Positions 10,552 through 22,773 of a stretch of DNA of 64,000 nucleotides are shown in pieces (within the stretch, counting starts at the first letter, position 1; each line of letters starts with the position of its first letter). A program made the position numbers and the translations under genes. Source of the stretch: Tiliqua scincoides (taxonomy: Eukaryota > Chordata > Lepidosauria > Squamata > Scincidae); contig NC_089821.1 in NCBI RefSeq assembly GCF_035046505.1, positions 6,558,501 through 6,622,500 on the forward strand, written 5' to 3'. The notes beneath the pieces are model-generated. The model was given only the letters and a program-made list of their open reading frames with translations. It was not told the DNA's origin and did not search any database.

Positions 10552-10830
10552 AGCCCAATGCTATCCCCCGCTAGCCCAGATCATGCAGTGCCACTGATGG
10601 AATGAGTGCTGCATTTTTTTTGGGGGGGGGGCAGGAAGGGAGAGTACCAGATGGCCATGGAGAAGAAATTATAACTCATTTTTACTTAACTCTTTATAGG
10701 CTGCCTGGTCTCCAGTGGGTCTCCTCAGACATACACCAGCTCTTTAGATGGTGTTAACTCCAAGGAGACTCATGTCGGCACATCTAGGAAAGGGGGATAG
10801 GATCCAGTAGGTAGCTTGCCTGTGGGGCTT
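10552..10830. repeat. GC-rich repeat (family G)
   Basis: Begins gcccaatgctatccc and carries ggtctcctcagacatacacc with agctctttagatggtgttaa, the internal hairpin of family G. Ends near gggggataggatcc. Confidence 0.5.
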
Positions 10831-10944
10831 CAGGGTCCCTTCTCCTGGTTCTCAAAACAAAAGCTTTTCTGGGTACAACAGCACTCCCTTAGCTCTTAAC
10901 CACCCAGCAGTCTCCAGTGGTCCCCGTTTAAGTACTCCATTCGC

Positions 10945-11040
10945 CTGTCTGTCCATCAGTCAACCAGTCAGTTAGTTAGTCAGTTGGTCAGTCAGCAGGT
11001 CCAGCAGTCCATCAGCCAGTCTGCCAGTCAGTCAGTCCTC
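10945..11040 (+). repeat. degenerate CAGT-rich tandem repeat
   Basis: Imperfect repeats of cagt/gtca/ctgtc units, for example cagtcagttagttagtcagt. A decayed tetranucleotide microsatellite. Confidence 0.75.
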
Positions 11041-11202
11041 CAACCTTTTCTCCTGCTACCCACAAAAACTCTCCCTCCTCCAGGTGCTGCTTCTCTCCCT
11101 GAAGGACTTGTTGCCTTTAAGTGGCTGCAGCTATGCAACATGCTCACGGCAATCTAAGGCCCTGGTGTTAACTCCATACTTCCCAGACCTGTCAGAGCAA
11201 AT

Positions 11203-11344
11203 GGTTGGCAACCTTCAGTCTCGGAAGACTATGGTATAAGCCTACAGCACCCGGTATTCCCAGGCGGTCTCCCATCCAAGTACTAACCAGGCCTGACCCT
11301 GCTTAGCTTCCGAGATCAGACAAGATCGGGCATGTGCAGGGTAA
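11203..11344 (-). mobile_element. 5S rRNA-derived SINE (single copy)
   Basis: Reads on the minus strand from a 5S-like head (taccctgcacatgcccgatc) through the 5S body to the tail ending ggttgccaacc. It is the complement of ggttggcaaccttcagtctc at the left. It replaces or abuts the left arm of a hAT-A element. Confidence 0.92.
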
Positions 11345-11629
11345 CAGCTGCTGCAAGGGGCCACTGTTGACTCCACACCCTGTCTCCTTGAGGGACCTTG
11401 CATGTTTCCACTACACCCTCCCCTTTGGAGTCATTCCGGGTGGCGGGAGCAAAACAGAGGCATTCGCCTTGACTGCCCAGCGCTCCATCCTGCATTTGAC
11501 TCCCTTTTGCTCCCACTACCCAGAATGACTCCAAAGGGGAGGGAGAGGGGAGGTGGAGGGACTGCTTACATGCTGCAGGAAGCTCCCTGTAAAGCTTAGC
11601 GCTTTGTACCCCCTCTAGCTACGCTACTG
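11345..11629. mobile_element. hAT-A element, left end missing
   Basis: Contains both arms (tggagtcattccgggtggcg, gggagcaaaacagaggc, then aatgactccaaaggggaggg) and the right terminus ccccctctagctacgctactg. The outer part of the left arm is missing where the 5S SINE lies. Confidence 0.75.
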
Positions 11630-11992
11630 GATGTAAGGACATGTGAAAATCAGGGCAGTTAGCAAGCGAGATTATTACTTGAACCTATTTAGGGGTCTTT
11701 TCACTTGCCATAAGCAACCTTCACTCCAAGCGAACATGAAAGGAGATTAAAAAAGAAAACCATTTGTTGCAGGCTGTTGGTGACCTGATCTCCTGATCCA
11801 GCTGCCATAGAAATGAGAACTCTCTGATAATTAACCATGTTAGTACTTTACTAGCAGTATCCATTTGGTGGCACTGTCTTGTTATATCAGCCTTTGATTT
11901 TTCTCTCTATTAAAACAATATATACAAAGACAAAATAGAGGTATTGATAGTGTGTGTGGGGGGGGGGCGGGGGGGTTGCACATTGTCTAGTC
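11630..11992. other. unique DNA, no gene recognised
   Basis: AT-rich; a G-run with one interruption lies at 11958-11976 (potential quadruplex). Nothing else seen. Confidence 0.45.
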
Positions 11993-12199
11993 CAGTGGTT
12001 CTCAAACGTTTTAGCATTGGAACCCACCTAAAAAGATCTTTCACTTTACCAGCCATTCTACCTCTGTGGCCCGGTGCTCCTTTCCAAGTAGCAGATGGTT
12101 TAACCCTTGATGCACAAAGCTTAATCTGCCTTCTCAGTTTTGCGACCAGCCAAAGATGGGGTTGTGACCAACTGGTGGGCCACAGTTTGAGAACTGCTG
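11993..12199. mobile_element. hAT-G (Charlie-like) element, about 207 bp
   Basis: Termini cagtggttctcaaacg and gtttgagaactgctg are inverted repeats in the style of Charlie-type hAT elements. Flanks share tctagtc (ttgtctagtc before, gactctagtc after), suggesting a target duplication with slight change. No coding capacity. Confidence 0.8.
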
Positions 12200-12401
12200 G
12201 ACTCTAGTCAGTTTGAGTCAAGAATTTTAGGGCATGGATTGATTGGAGACACATTCTTTACCTGGCTAATATGCTTAAACATCATATATATTTCAGACAT
12301 TGACCAGGCAATATGCAGAATCTCTAAACAGAGAATAGAATATCCAGATTCTGTACCATTATGTGGGTTATGTGCACAGTCATTTATGGTTATGCATTTT
12401 A

Positions 12402-12603
12402 GGGTGCAATCCTAACCCCTTTTGTCAGTGCTTTCCAGCACTGACATAAGGGCAATGCAGCTCTGAGATAAGGAAACAAACATTCCCTTACTTTAAGGAG
12501 GCCTCCATGAGTGACACCCAACTACAGGATGCAGCACATGTCCCATTGGTACTGTTATGCAAGTGCTGGAAAGCACTGACATAAGGGGTTAGGATTGCAC
12601 CCT
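12402..12603. mobile_element. Palindromic MITE (family P), about 202 bp
   Basis: Long inverted ends: gggtgcaatcctaacccctt with gtcagtgctttccagcactg on the left, and agtgctggaaagcactgaca with aaggggttaggattgcaccc on the right. The middle has ctacaggatgcagcacatgt. Each arm also holds a smaller internal hairpin (cagtgc...gcactg). Confidence 0.85.
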
Positions 12604-12737
12604 TAGCCACTAAATGGACTGCTGATCCAAATTAAACTCCCCTACGGATACAGCCATGCCAATGGGGATTGGCCAATATCCTGTGGAGGGAGGGGGAAAA
12701 TCACGGAGATTCATCCAGGTAAGGGAGCATTTAGTGG
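12604..12737. repeat. fragment related to family P/G
   Basis: Has tacggatacagccatgccaa, also seen near 50235, and is cut by the CR1 that follows. Confidence 0.4.
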
Positions 12738-13136
12738 AACCAGGGGACATCCACTAAAATTGAGTGTTGGGCGGGTTAGGACAGACAAAAGAAAATATTT
12801 CTTTACTCAGCGCGTGGTCGGTCTGTGGAACTCCTTGCCACAGGATGTGGTGCTGGTGTCTAGCCTAGACGCCTTTAAAAGGGGATTGGATGAATTTCTG
12901 GAGGAAAAATCCATTATGGGGTACAAGCCATGATGTGTATGCGCAACCTCCTGATTTTAGGAATGGGTTAAGTCAGAATGCCAGATGTAGGGGAGAGCGC
13001 CAGGATGAGGTCTCTTGTTATCTGGTGTGCTCCCTGGGGCATTTGGTGGGCCGCTGTGAGATACAGGAAGCTGGACTAGATGGGCCTATGGCCTGATCCA
13101 GTGGGGCTGTTCTTATGTTCTTATGTTCTTATGTTC
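12738..13136 (+). mobile_element. CR1 LINE 3' fragment
   Basis: 5' truncated at accaggggacatcc. It encodes the end of CR1 ORF2 (VGLWNSLPQDVV, FKRGLDEFLEEKS) and then the 3' untranslated region ending in three gttcttat units. Very like the copy at 47869-48518, with shared variants (ggcgggttaggac, gcgcgtggtcggtc), so they are probably one subfamily. Confidence 0.93.
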
Positions 13137-13560
13137 ATTTGTTCCCTTCTGCAGGAGTAAGCCTGTTATCCCAATGAGCCAGCTACTTTGCTAGCGCAGG
13201 TCCAAGATGAGTAAGAGAGAAGAAAAGGGAAAAAATGGCGGACAAGGATATCAGTACAAGTTGCTGTCACTGATATCTGCCCTGATCTGCCCCCTCCCCT
13301 CCCAGACATCCAGCCATTCCTCCCCTCCTTACCCCATTCTGCCCACTCACCACCCCTGCAGTCAGCTTACCTGCCCTGCCAGAGGTAGCTGGCTGCAGGA
13401 GTGGATTTCTGGTGCTGTCGCCGTTTGCATTGGTATTATCAAAGAAGTTGCTGGTGGCACATTGCACACATCACCCAAACCCATTTTGCTACAGTGGAAG
13501 AACATTCCACTCTCAGAAAGGGCTGCGTCACCCTAGTTAGGATTGGGCTGTCAGATGACT
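13137..13560. repeat. GC-rich repeat (family G), probable
   Basis: Cytosine-rich stretch (ctgccccctcccctccc) ending in aggattgggctgtcag. Start not well defined. Confidence 0.4.
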
Positions 13561-14745
13561 CACAAATTATATACAAATACTGCAGCATATAGGATCTCTG
13601 CTAACTCCCTTGTGTGTGTGGGTCAAAATTTGATTAACATCCTATATACTCTTATTATGACCTTCCAACGGGAACAGTTTGATGCAGGTTTTTCAGAGGC
13701 ACAATTCTAGGGCAGCGTTTAGCAAATGTGATTTTCGTGGCTCCCTCTTTCTTTGAAGAAAATCAGCCCTTGAATATTAACACCAAGGAAGCAGTGGAAT
13801 CGATGGCCATGATGGGAAATCATACTAGTAAACAACAGCCGCATCTGAGAGACAGAGAGAAAAAAATTGTCATTAAAAGCTATGTAGTAGTTAATTCAGT
13901 TTGATATGAATTTTAATGCTGAAAAGTTAATGACTAAGGCTGCTATTTCACAGAGTTTGGTTACTGCAGACTTTCTAATGATGTCCTTTGCTTCCCTGCA
14001 ACGAAATTAACCTGTCTTTTGTCTTGCAGGTGTTGCATTCTGATAATGTATATCCTTTACAAGACTGGACAAGTGATTTGTTCTGCATACCAATTACGCA
14101 TAAAACTGAACTGGCATTTGGGTAATGAACAGAATCAGGCAATTTGGGTCTCAGCATCGGCACAGTGGCAGAGTTTTATGGGGTTTCCCCCCCCCCCCTT
14201 TATATCAAAGGACAGATTCCTGTAAATTAAATTCTGGGAAAAGACATTAGAATATTATTGGTGGTAGCAAGAGTAATCAATCATCTATATCCCAATGTAT
14301 GTTTAGAGTTACATTAAAACAATAAATCTGCTTGACTGGGTGCACCTCACCCAAATGAGTGGCTTTGTGAGCTCAGTGCAACCATTATGCTAAATACGCC
14401 ATAGAACAAGTTACAATCTCTCAGAATGCACTCCAACAATCAGAGAATTCATCTGTATGCAGGACATTTATTCTACCCATGATAGCTTCTCCCTCATCAC
14501 ATGGTCAAGAGAGCCACAGTCATATTCCACATTTGGAGGAAAACTAACCTGCTGATAGGCCTGTCGGCAATATGAATGCAATGATTACACTATAAATGCA
14601 ACAATAAATTTGGCAGGTAGGAGAGGAACAGAGGAAGGCTATGGATATCTTTGTGGCTTTTTGAGGTAGAAGAGAGTATGGGTCATATGGACAAGAGAAG
14701 TTCAGAGTTTTATAAAAACAGATGAAGAGCCAGGGTGGATCAGAC
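13561..14745. other. unique AT-rich DNA, no gene recognised
   Basis: About 1.2 kb without recognised repeats apart from a C-run at 14188-14198. No coding evidence. Confidence 0.5.
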
Positions 14746-14875
14746 CAGTGGCGTAGCTAGAAGGGGTGCAAAGCACTAGGTTTTGCAGGGAGCCTCACTG
14801 TGGCGTGCAAGGGGAACCTCCCCCTCCACTTTGAAGTCATTCCAGGTAGTGGAGCAAAACAGAGGCATACGCAAA
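14746..14875 (+). mobile_element. hAT-A element, one half only
   Basis: cagtggcgtagctagaaggg through gagcaaaacagaggcatacg; the right arm is absent. Confidence 0.75.
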
Positions 14876-14928
14876 ACTGCAAAAATAGCCATTGACAAAA
14901 GTTTCTGTGAAATTCTTTAATTCCCACT

Positions 14929-15339
14929 TATTGTATTGGCAACCTTCAGTCTCGAAAGACTCTGGTATCGCGCTCTGAAAGGTGGTTCTGGCACAGCGTC
15001 TAGTGTGGCTGAAAAGGCCAATCCGGGAGTGACAATCCCTTCCACACCGGGAGCAAGTGCAGTCTGTCCCTGGTCTGTCTCCCTGGCTATGGGCCTTCCT
15101 TCTTTGCCTCTTTGCCTCAGACTGTTGGCCAAGTGTCTCTTCAAACTGGAAGAGGCCATGCTGCACAGCCTGCCTCCAAGCAGGCCGCTCAGAGGCCAGG
15201 GTTTCCCACTTGTTGAGGTCCATCCCTAAGGCCTTCGGATCCCTCTTGCAGATGTCCTTGTATCGCAGCTGTGGTCTACCTGTAGGGCGCTTTCCTTGCA
15301 CGAGTTCTCCATAGAGGAGATCCTTTGGGATCCGGCTTA
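14929..15339 (-). mobile_element. APE-type LINE, 5'-truncated insertion
   Basis: The minus strand encodes the last ~130 residues of the LINE ORF (GELVQGKRPTGRPQLRYKD, then the CSRCGRDCHSRIGLFSH zinc finger) and ends at the family 3' terminus. The sequence aattcccact flanks both sides (14919-14928 and 15340-15349), the target-site duplication of a simple target-primed insertion. Its frame is open across this segment. No RT or endonuclease domain is included. Confidence 0.93.
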
Positions 15340-15477
15340 AATTCCCACTAAACTTATTTTGTAGCAATGAATTCTGGAATTTAGTTGCAGAATGCGTGAA
15401 ATATGATTGTCCATTCTGAACCTACTGCTCATCCATTTCAGTGGATAACTTTGAGTTCCAGTGTTATCAGTAATGGG

Positions 15478-15890
15478 CAGCCCAATTCTAACTAAATTCC
15501 CCTTTGCCAATGCAGTGGCACAAGCACAAGCTGTACCGAATCCTGCAGGGGAGTTTTGGCTGCTGGAGGTCTCCATGAGGTAAGGGGACATTTGTCCCCA
15601 TGCTCCAGAGTAAGCCTCAGCAGCTGTGGTGGGTCAACTCAAACCTGTGCCGGTTGGATTGCTGGCGCAAGGCTGCACTGACCCAGGAAGGTGGATTAGG
15701 CCTGGAAAGGGGAATGTGGAGCTGCAATCCTGTCCCCCTCCCAGGCCCTCTCTGCCCACTCCTACCTCTGTCACTGCTATCCCCTCCCCTCCCCTCTGCG
15801 CTGGATTTACTTGCTCCAGTAGGTGTCCATTCGGCCACTGCTGCTGGCGGGAAGGCTGTGGCCTTCCCACCAATGCACCTATCCTTCACA
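15478..15890. repeat. GC-rich repeat (family G), probable
   Basis: Begins agcccaattctaac and carries ccaatgcagtggcacaagca and a C-rich stretch (cccctcccctcccctctgcg). Similar composition and order to 47560-47840 and 49395-49835. Confidence 0.45.
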
Positions 15891-16349
15891 CTAGCACAAA
15901 GTGCTTTATGGCTCTTTTGTAACAATTTAGTAGAGCAACAATACTCTGAGTTCTTATAGCTCTTTTGGTACCCGGAGAGACCTAAGACAAAATGAGAGAC
16001 TCTAGTAGACAGAAGCTTATTAGCCAGGCTCATAGAGGGGCAGGTTTCTTTCCAGCCACCTGGTTCTTCCAGCCTGGTTCTTCCAGCCTGAGTAAATAAG
16101 ACTTTACCACCTTAGGAACTTCCTACTGGGTTCTCACCGGCCCAGGACTACTTGTATTCTTTGATTTTCAGTTGCTTGCCAGTTCTGGAATGTCTAACCA
16201 TACAATCAATATTACAGCATGTGCTTTTTGAACGTCACATTAATGTAGGATTTTCCTCAGTACAGGAACATCAGTTGTCAGAAGTGGCAAATGTCTTCTG
16301 ACCATGTTAGGTTTTGAAGCTGCTTACGGAGACTGACAATTTTGAGAGT
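15891..16349. other. unique DNA, no gene recognised
   Basis: Contains a short local duplication tggttcttccagcctg near 16060-16090. Nothing else identified. Confidence 0.45.
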
Positions 16350-16543
16350 CCAACAGTCTGAGGCAAAGAGGCAAAGAAGGAAGGCCCATAGCCAGGGAGA
16401 TAGACCAGGGACAGACTGCACTTGCTCCTGGTGTGGAAGGGATTGTCACTCCCGAATCGGCCTTTTCAGCCACACTAGATGCTGTTCCAGAACCACCATT
16501 CAGAGCGCGATACCAGAGTCTTTCGAGACTGAAGGTTGCCAAC
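16350..16543 (+). mobile_element. APE-type LINE, short 3' fragment
   Basis: Starts ccaacagtctgaggcaaaga and runs to gactgaaggttgccaacaat. It encodes only the terminal zinc-finger segment (CSWCGRDCHSRIGLFSH). The phrase ggagactga occurs on both sides (16328 and about 16547), a possible target duplication. Confidence 0.88.
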
Positions 16544-17498
16544 AATGGAGACTGAACAGATGTTAAAGTGAAGCAGATTCATCCCAAGCATTCTTATCTC
16601 CTATGGTGCCAAATAATATAGTGGGTGTTTTGGTTGATTCAGATTTATGTCAACAGATCTCAGCATTTAGTTAGTTTCCAAAACTGGTCAGTATCACCAT
16701 ACCTGCCGTGCGCCTGTATGATTCATAAAAATAAGGGATAAACAAGTGCAGGAAAGATTTGCTAATGAGGTATTACACCAAGGAAGAGAACCAGAGCTGC
16801 TGGGGATAATGAAATATTTTGCAAATATCCCTATTGTGTATCACAAGTCCTTTGCTGATAATGGCTGGGACAGAAATTCTTTCAGGCAGAAGCCACAGCA
16901 AGATGCCAGTAAGATGACTGAAATCTGAATTCCACAAAATTGGTAAGCGAAGCGGATTATTTTCGAACTGTGTAAACCACAGCACTGACAGGTGTTGTAT
17001 TCCCAGATGTACAAAAATCCAATGTCACATTTATTCGGCAGTGTTATGTGTTCAGCAGATTGGTTTGCATGATGTGCACCGAACAATCAGATGCCAAAGA
17101 AATTTTAATTTCAACTAGCAACGTGACAAATACATTTCGGTTCCTTTATCCAGTTTGCACGGCTCGCTCAGAATTGATCAGATTTGGACATTAGCATCAA
17201 GATCAGAAGATCTTCCACAGGAAATCAAGTTCCCTTCAGAAAGCTCACAAAAATTATTCCTCACGTAGAACAATGAATTTGCTTCTAGGAATTACCGCTT
17301 CATAATTTGGGCTTCATTCTCACAACATAAGAAAAGCCCTGCTGGATGCCTAAAGGTTCATCTTTTCTAGCTTTCTGCTTTCCAAGGAGGCCCAAGATCT
17401 GCTTCTGGGAAGCCCAGAAGCAATGATAAAGACATGCTTCACTCACACCATAGCTCTACAATAAGATTTACAAAGTAGTATGCAAATACTCCTGTATA
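16544..17498. other. unique AT-rich DNA, no gene recognised
   Basis: No repeats seen over about 950 bases. Candidate for cross-species conservation testing. Confidence 0.5.
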
Positions 17499-17925
17499 GA
17501 TAGAGACACTCTTTTCCCTCTCACATAACACCAGAACCAGGGGACAGCCACTAAAATTGAGTGTTGGGAAAGTTAGGGCAGACAAAATATTTCTTTACCC
17601 AACGTGATTAGTCTGTGGAACTCCCTGCCACAGGAAGTGGTGATGGCATCTCACCTGGATGCCTTTAAGAGGGGATTAGACAAATTTCTGGAGGAAAATT
17701 CCATCATGGGTTACAAGTCATGGTAGGTATGTGTAAGCTCCTGATTTTAGAAGTAGGCTACCTCAGAATGTCAGACGCAGGGGAGGGCACCAGGACACAG
17801 ATTGTGTCTGTTGTCTTGTGTGCTCCCTGGGGCATTTGGTGGGCCACTATTAGATCCAGGAAGTTGGACTAGATGGGCCTTTGGCCTGATCCTGCGGGTC
17901 TTTCTTATGTTGTTACGTTGTTATG
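17499..17925 (+). mobile_element. CR1 LINE 3' fragment
   Basis: From gatagagacactcttttccc through ggaggaaaattccatcatgg to a degenerate gttcttat tail. Diverged from the main subfamily. Confidence 0.88.
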
Positions 17926-19097
17926 AAGGAAACCAAGGAACTGTGGGTTTAAAGCTTGGGACGAATTTCACCAAAGTCACTCTGGTAGACTACTGGCTAA
18001 CGTCCATACTGCAAGGTGTTCCTGTTTCATCTTTAAATAGTGATAAAAATCACAAAAGGGTTGTAACACAACACAGCCCTTGCACCAAATGTTAAATCTG
18101 ACATCAAGTGGTGGCTCTATGAGAGGACTCTGTTATCATTTGCCTAAAAGCTGGCAACACCTTGTGAAGGATGCAGTCATGGAGCTGACCGTGCATTAGG
18201 TGATTCAAAATGTGACATTTAAATGCCATTTTTATCCTGCACGCAGTTTCTTTCAACACAGCTAGGCAAATTCAGTCACATTCACACGGACAGGCAGTCA
18301 TTCCAGGGATGGGAAATTTGGCCTGTCAGCCACAAGCATCTTAAACTGATGAAAGCCCAATATCTGGCCTGCTCAGCTTTCCATTTTCAAGTTTTCATAC
18401 ATAACTAGATGCATCTCGCGACCCAGAAAACAATAATAAATTACACAATGGCGTCACTGAGTGCATAGGTGCGGTTGGGAAGCCAAATGAGAAAGACGCA
18501 GCTTTCACGCCGCAGTTTCGCAATTAATGTTATGGCACAAAACAAAACATCTTCACACATACTTTGACAGCGTAGCTTTTAATAAAGGAAATTAAATGTT
18601 TACGTTCTGGCTGCCATCAATAGATTTTTTTTTTTTTCTTTCAGAAAGAGAAAGGACAATAACAGATGGCAAATAGTGAGCTTTCCAAAGAGCTTGCAGA
18701 TGCCTCTTGTATAAATCTACTCTTGCTAGGTAAATGTTATGGGGGTTTATGCCTTTCTGCTAGAATAATTTGTTTTCTTTCCAAATAAATTTACAGGCAA
18801 TGGGCTCCCAGCTCCTCAACTCCGCACTGTCCAGAGCAGGCTGAAAATGCAAGAAGAACTAACAAAAGGAAAACAAAAAAATGCCAAGCACACAGCCTGT
18901 TATTTTGTACATGATAAGAGCATCAAAATGATCCTGCAGAAGGATTTTGTGTTCACCATAAGCGATCTATGTGTTTTAGAGGTGGACATTTCGATTTATG
19001 GAAGTGAGTGCAAAGTCACTTCTTTTCCTCCATGTACAATTTTAATGTTGTAAAAAACACTCATTTGAAAACACCAAAGCCATGTTCAATCATCCCC
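17926..19097. other. unique AT-rich DNA, no gene recognised
   Basis: About 1.2 kb with no recognised repeat. A T-run occurs at 18626-18638. No coding evidence. Confidence 0.5.
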
Positions 19098-19578
19098 AGG
19101 GAGACCAACGCATGCAAGACATACAAAATTATGCAGAGGGTGGACAGAGTGGATAGAGAGATGCTCTTTACACTCTAACATAACACCGGAACCAGGGGAC
19201 ATCCACTAAAATTGAGTGTTGGGAGAGTTAGGACAGACAAAAGAAAATATTTATTTACTCAGCGTGTGGTTGGTCTGTGGAACTCCTTGCCACAGGATGT
19301 GTTGACAGCATCTGGCCTGGATGCCCTAATAGGGGACTGGACAAGTTTCTGGAGGAAAAATCCATTACGGGGTACAAGCCATGATGTGTATGTGCAACCT
19401 CCTGATTTTAGAAATGGGTTATGTCAGAATGCCAGATGCAAGGGAGGGCACCAGGATGCAGGTCTCTTGTTATCTGGTGTGCTCCCTGGGGCATTTGGTG
19501 GGCCGCTGTGAGATTCAGGAAGCTGGACTAGATGGGCCTATGGCCTGATCCAGTGGGGCTGTTCTTATGTTCTTATGA
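19098..19578 (+). mobile_element. CR1 LINE 3' fragment
   Basis: From the region encoding TYKIMQ...VDREM to the gttcttatg tail. The C-terminal ORF2 phrase SVGRVRTDKRKY is readable. The family word 'cctttaaaaggggattgg' is altered here to 'cctaataggggactgg'. Confidence 0.9.
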
Positions 19579-21230
19579 TTGTAGCCCTAATGGGGAGCTG
19601 TGACCAAGGGCCCAGTAGGGCAAGGGAGAAACGTTTGGGAACCACTGACTTAGGATCCCCCCTTGTACATTCTTAGACAACAGGGTGAATCTGGTAGAAG
19701 GCTGGGCTTTGGTGGATGAATTTTTTTCTGTCCTCATGAGGTTTGTGCATTTGTCGCTTAGTTACTTTTGGGAAAGGATTGGGTTCAATGTTTTCACCAA
19801 GTGCCCGAAGAGGTACAGTATTTAGTGTCCCCCTCTCCCTACATAGGGTAGGCGATCCTGAATTTGGGAAGGGAGAGCTACTTGATTCTCCTCTGGATGA
19901 TATGTGAAGACCTGGAATTTTAGTTTGCTTTGGAAAAGGGTGAATTGGGGTGTGGGGTGGGTGAGAGTACAGGCTGTGTTTTCTACTGTGAGTTTGCCCA
20001 TTTGTTTATTGCTTTTATCTTATGACAGTGTTCTGTTTTGCAATGGTGTGTTTTTGATTGTGTAGTAGAAGCCTTGTGCTGTCTATCCACAAGAAAGCGG
20101 AGCTATACACGTTTTCAATGAATAAATATGGGGAAACAAACTGTTCAGCCTGGTCTGACAAGATCCATCTTTTCACTGTCATCTCCCAGAAATTTGATCT
20201 GGTTACTGCGCTATTGAAACCCAGCAGCTATTACACTGAGCGGGGAGTAGCCACTATTTCTTTACAAAAGGGTGGTATCCTTGACAGCTTCTTCCATCCT
20301 TCATTGCAAATATGAAAACCTGTGCTGAACCGCTACACAACCCAGTGTGCTAACACCATGTATAAGGGAGGGTATATGTATGTCCTGACACCTTCCTTCT
20401 CCCTGACACGGAGAAATGGATATGCAGAAGATGATTATGTATTCTTCACCATCGGTCAGTTGCTTAGCTACCAGTGAAATAGAGTACTCCTAATAAAAGT
20501 ATGCAGGAATGCTGGCAACATGCAAGCAGAAGATTGGCTTTTGAAACAGTCGCCGCAAAGATGTATACAAATGTTTCAGAAAGGTAATGGATTCTTTTTA
20601 AAAAGCGTGCAAGCCTTTGCTTGCTACCGTTGGTAATGGGCTGCCGAAATCATCACCACCATCATTAGTTAAATGGTACCGATTCTGATGATCAGTCATT
20701 AAATGAACCGGCAATACATTCAGAGTCTGAGAGAAAGGAGTGGTGTTTTTTTTTTTTCCCCCAGCCCGATAATATGCTGCCATTATATTTTAAATACATT
20801 TATTGTTCAATTGGCTAGGATAATTTTCGATTTGTATAGCTTGGGTACATTTCCAAATGCTTAATTGCTTTTGATGCGCTCACATTAAGAGATGTCGTTA
20901 TTGTACGAATAACGAAGCTTTTTTTTTTTTTTTAAAAAAAGCAACCCAAAAGCACCAACTTGATTAGGAATCGGAGCATTGTTTCGAATGACTGCTAATT
21001 GCTCACAGCCTTGCATGATTCCTGCACCAAGTGAAAAAGGAGCTCTCTTTTGTTGAAATAAAGCATGCTCGAGTGAGACACTCTGTTCTCAGTAGCCTTC
21101 TACTACATTACAACTCTGGTTATCTGACTGAACCTGACATGTCTTTCATGGAACAAGGCTTTTTTTTTTTTCTACTAGGCAATGGAACCCAGCTCCTTTT
21201 CTTCATTCTAATCAGGCTGTGCATGTAGGG
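19579..21230. other. unique DNA with a hAT right-end remnant
   Basis: At 19590-19648 the phrase gtttgggaaccactga marks the right end of an old hAT element. The remaining 1.6 kb is unique and AT-rich, with T-runs near 20745 and 20920. No gene recognised. Confidence 0.45.
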
Positions 21231-21458
21231 CAGTGATTTTCAACCTTTTTCGTCTCATGGCATACTGACAAGGTACTAAAATTGTCAAGGCACACCATCA
21301 GTTTTTGGACAATTGACAAGGCACACCTTGCTGTTGGTGGGGGGCTCATATCCCCAATGGTCCTATTAATAAATGACCCTCCACCAAACTCCCGCAACAT
21401 ACCTGGGGACCATTCATGGCACATCAGTGTGCCACGGCACTGTGGTTGAAAATGGCTG
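21231..21458. mobile_element. hAT-F (Charlie/SPIN-like) element, 228 bp
   Basis: Left end cagtgattttcaaccttttt, right end ggttgaaaatggctg. Flanks atgtaggg (21223-21230) and atgtagga (21459-21466) match at 7 of 8 bases, the expected duplication. Interior repeats caaggcacacc. A 5' fragment of the same family is at 56089-56165. Confidence 0.88.
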
Positions 21459-21847
21459 ATGTAGGAGATGGAAGGTAGTCTCTTGGCTTCTGTGGTTGAA
21501 CTCCAATTCTAATTTCCAGTCTTTGTTTGAAAAAAAAAGAAAAAGAAAAATGAACTGCTTGCAGGACCATTCTCAAAGGTTCAACGAGCATGGATGGCAA
21601 GGAAAAGCCATGCAATGCCGTGTTAAAATGTGGTGGCTGTAAATGGACTGCTGAGAGCTCATCCTGGACCCACTACAAAACCATTATCCCCCCCCCCCAA
21701 AAAAAAAAAAAAAAATTGGAAAACTTCAGATAAGAAACCAAGACAATCAGGTTGACTTGGCTAGAGCAAGAGCTATAGAGGAATATCTGTTGGGGGCGTT
21801 GGGTTAGATTTTTTACCCTTCTCTTCACCTCTTCCCTCCCCCCAAAT
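21459..21847. other. unique DNA, no gene recognised
   Basis: Has a C-run followed by an A-run at 21690-21715. Nothing else seen. Confidence 0.4.
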
Positions 21848-22106
21848 CAGTGGCATAGCTAAGTCAGGATGGGGGGTACACTGTCCCCTGTGGCAATGTG
21901 TGGTTAAGAGAGAAGAGAGCACCGACCTGTTACACTCGGCAAGCACTGCAAAATCGGCCCTCCCACCAGCCCTGGGTCACGAATGGTTCCAAATGGAGCT
22001 GTTTTGGCAACCAGGACTGCACGTGCAAGAAGTAGGGTGACTGCACAGGCATGGGAGATGTCACTACATCACCTGGCCCCCAGGTACCACCCCAGCTACA
22101 CTACTA
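21848..22106. mobile_element. hAT-like element, family uncertain
   Basis: Left end cagtggcatagctaagtcag; the right side holds cccagctacactactac, roughly its inverse. The interior differs from hAT-A. No target duplication confirmed. Confidence 0.5.
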
Positions 22107-22773
22107 CCCCATTGTCATTACAGTGCAGCATTAGGAACAAAATGGCTGTGATAATGGTGAAACTAAATGAGGAATTTCCCCCTTCCTTCCTTCCTCCCCC
22201 TCCTATCTCTCCTACCTCTGTTGTCTCTCTGCAGCTCACCTCCATTTTCCTTTAGCTTCCATTGGTATTGGTTGGCTTGCTATGGACAGAAGGAAGAATT
22301 TCTTCAAGTTCTTGGAGGTCAGAAGGATTCTTGGAGTTCGACTGGTGCATCTCTCCTAAGGGGGAATTCTTGTCCAAAGCCAGACCTGAAGAATCCCCCA
22401 ACATCTGAAGTGCAGCAGAAGCATCACTAGAGACAGCGGCATCCATGGAGGAGAGCTTGTGACATCATGTGATGTCATGACATCACTTCCAAGAAGAGGA
22501 AGCACTGGCAGTGCTGGCTTTGCAATCTGGCTGCCGCCCTCATTTCTTCTGCTTTGGAGGCTCTTGTTGAGCAGCCAAAACATGAAGCGGTCACCTCCTC
22601 CTCTTTCTCCTTGTGTTTCAGAAACACATGGAGGGGGAGGAAGCCACCTTAACACGAGGAGGTAGCAGTGGAGGCTTCATACTTGGGCTGCCACACCCCT
22701 TTAATTCTCCTTTGTAAGCTCTCCACTGAAATGCAAGAAGGTGATGACGGTGTCTTGTGCTGCTTCATCTCTT
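22107..22773. other. unique or diverged DNA, no gene recognised
   Basis: A pyrimidine-rich patch (ccttccttccttcctccccc) lies near 22181. A perfect local inverted repeat is gtgatgtcatgacatcac at 22469-22486. No gene seen. Confidence 0.4.
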
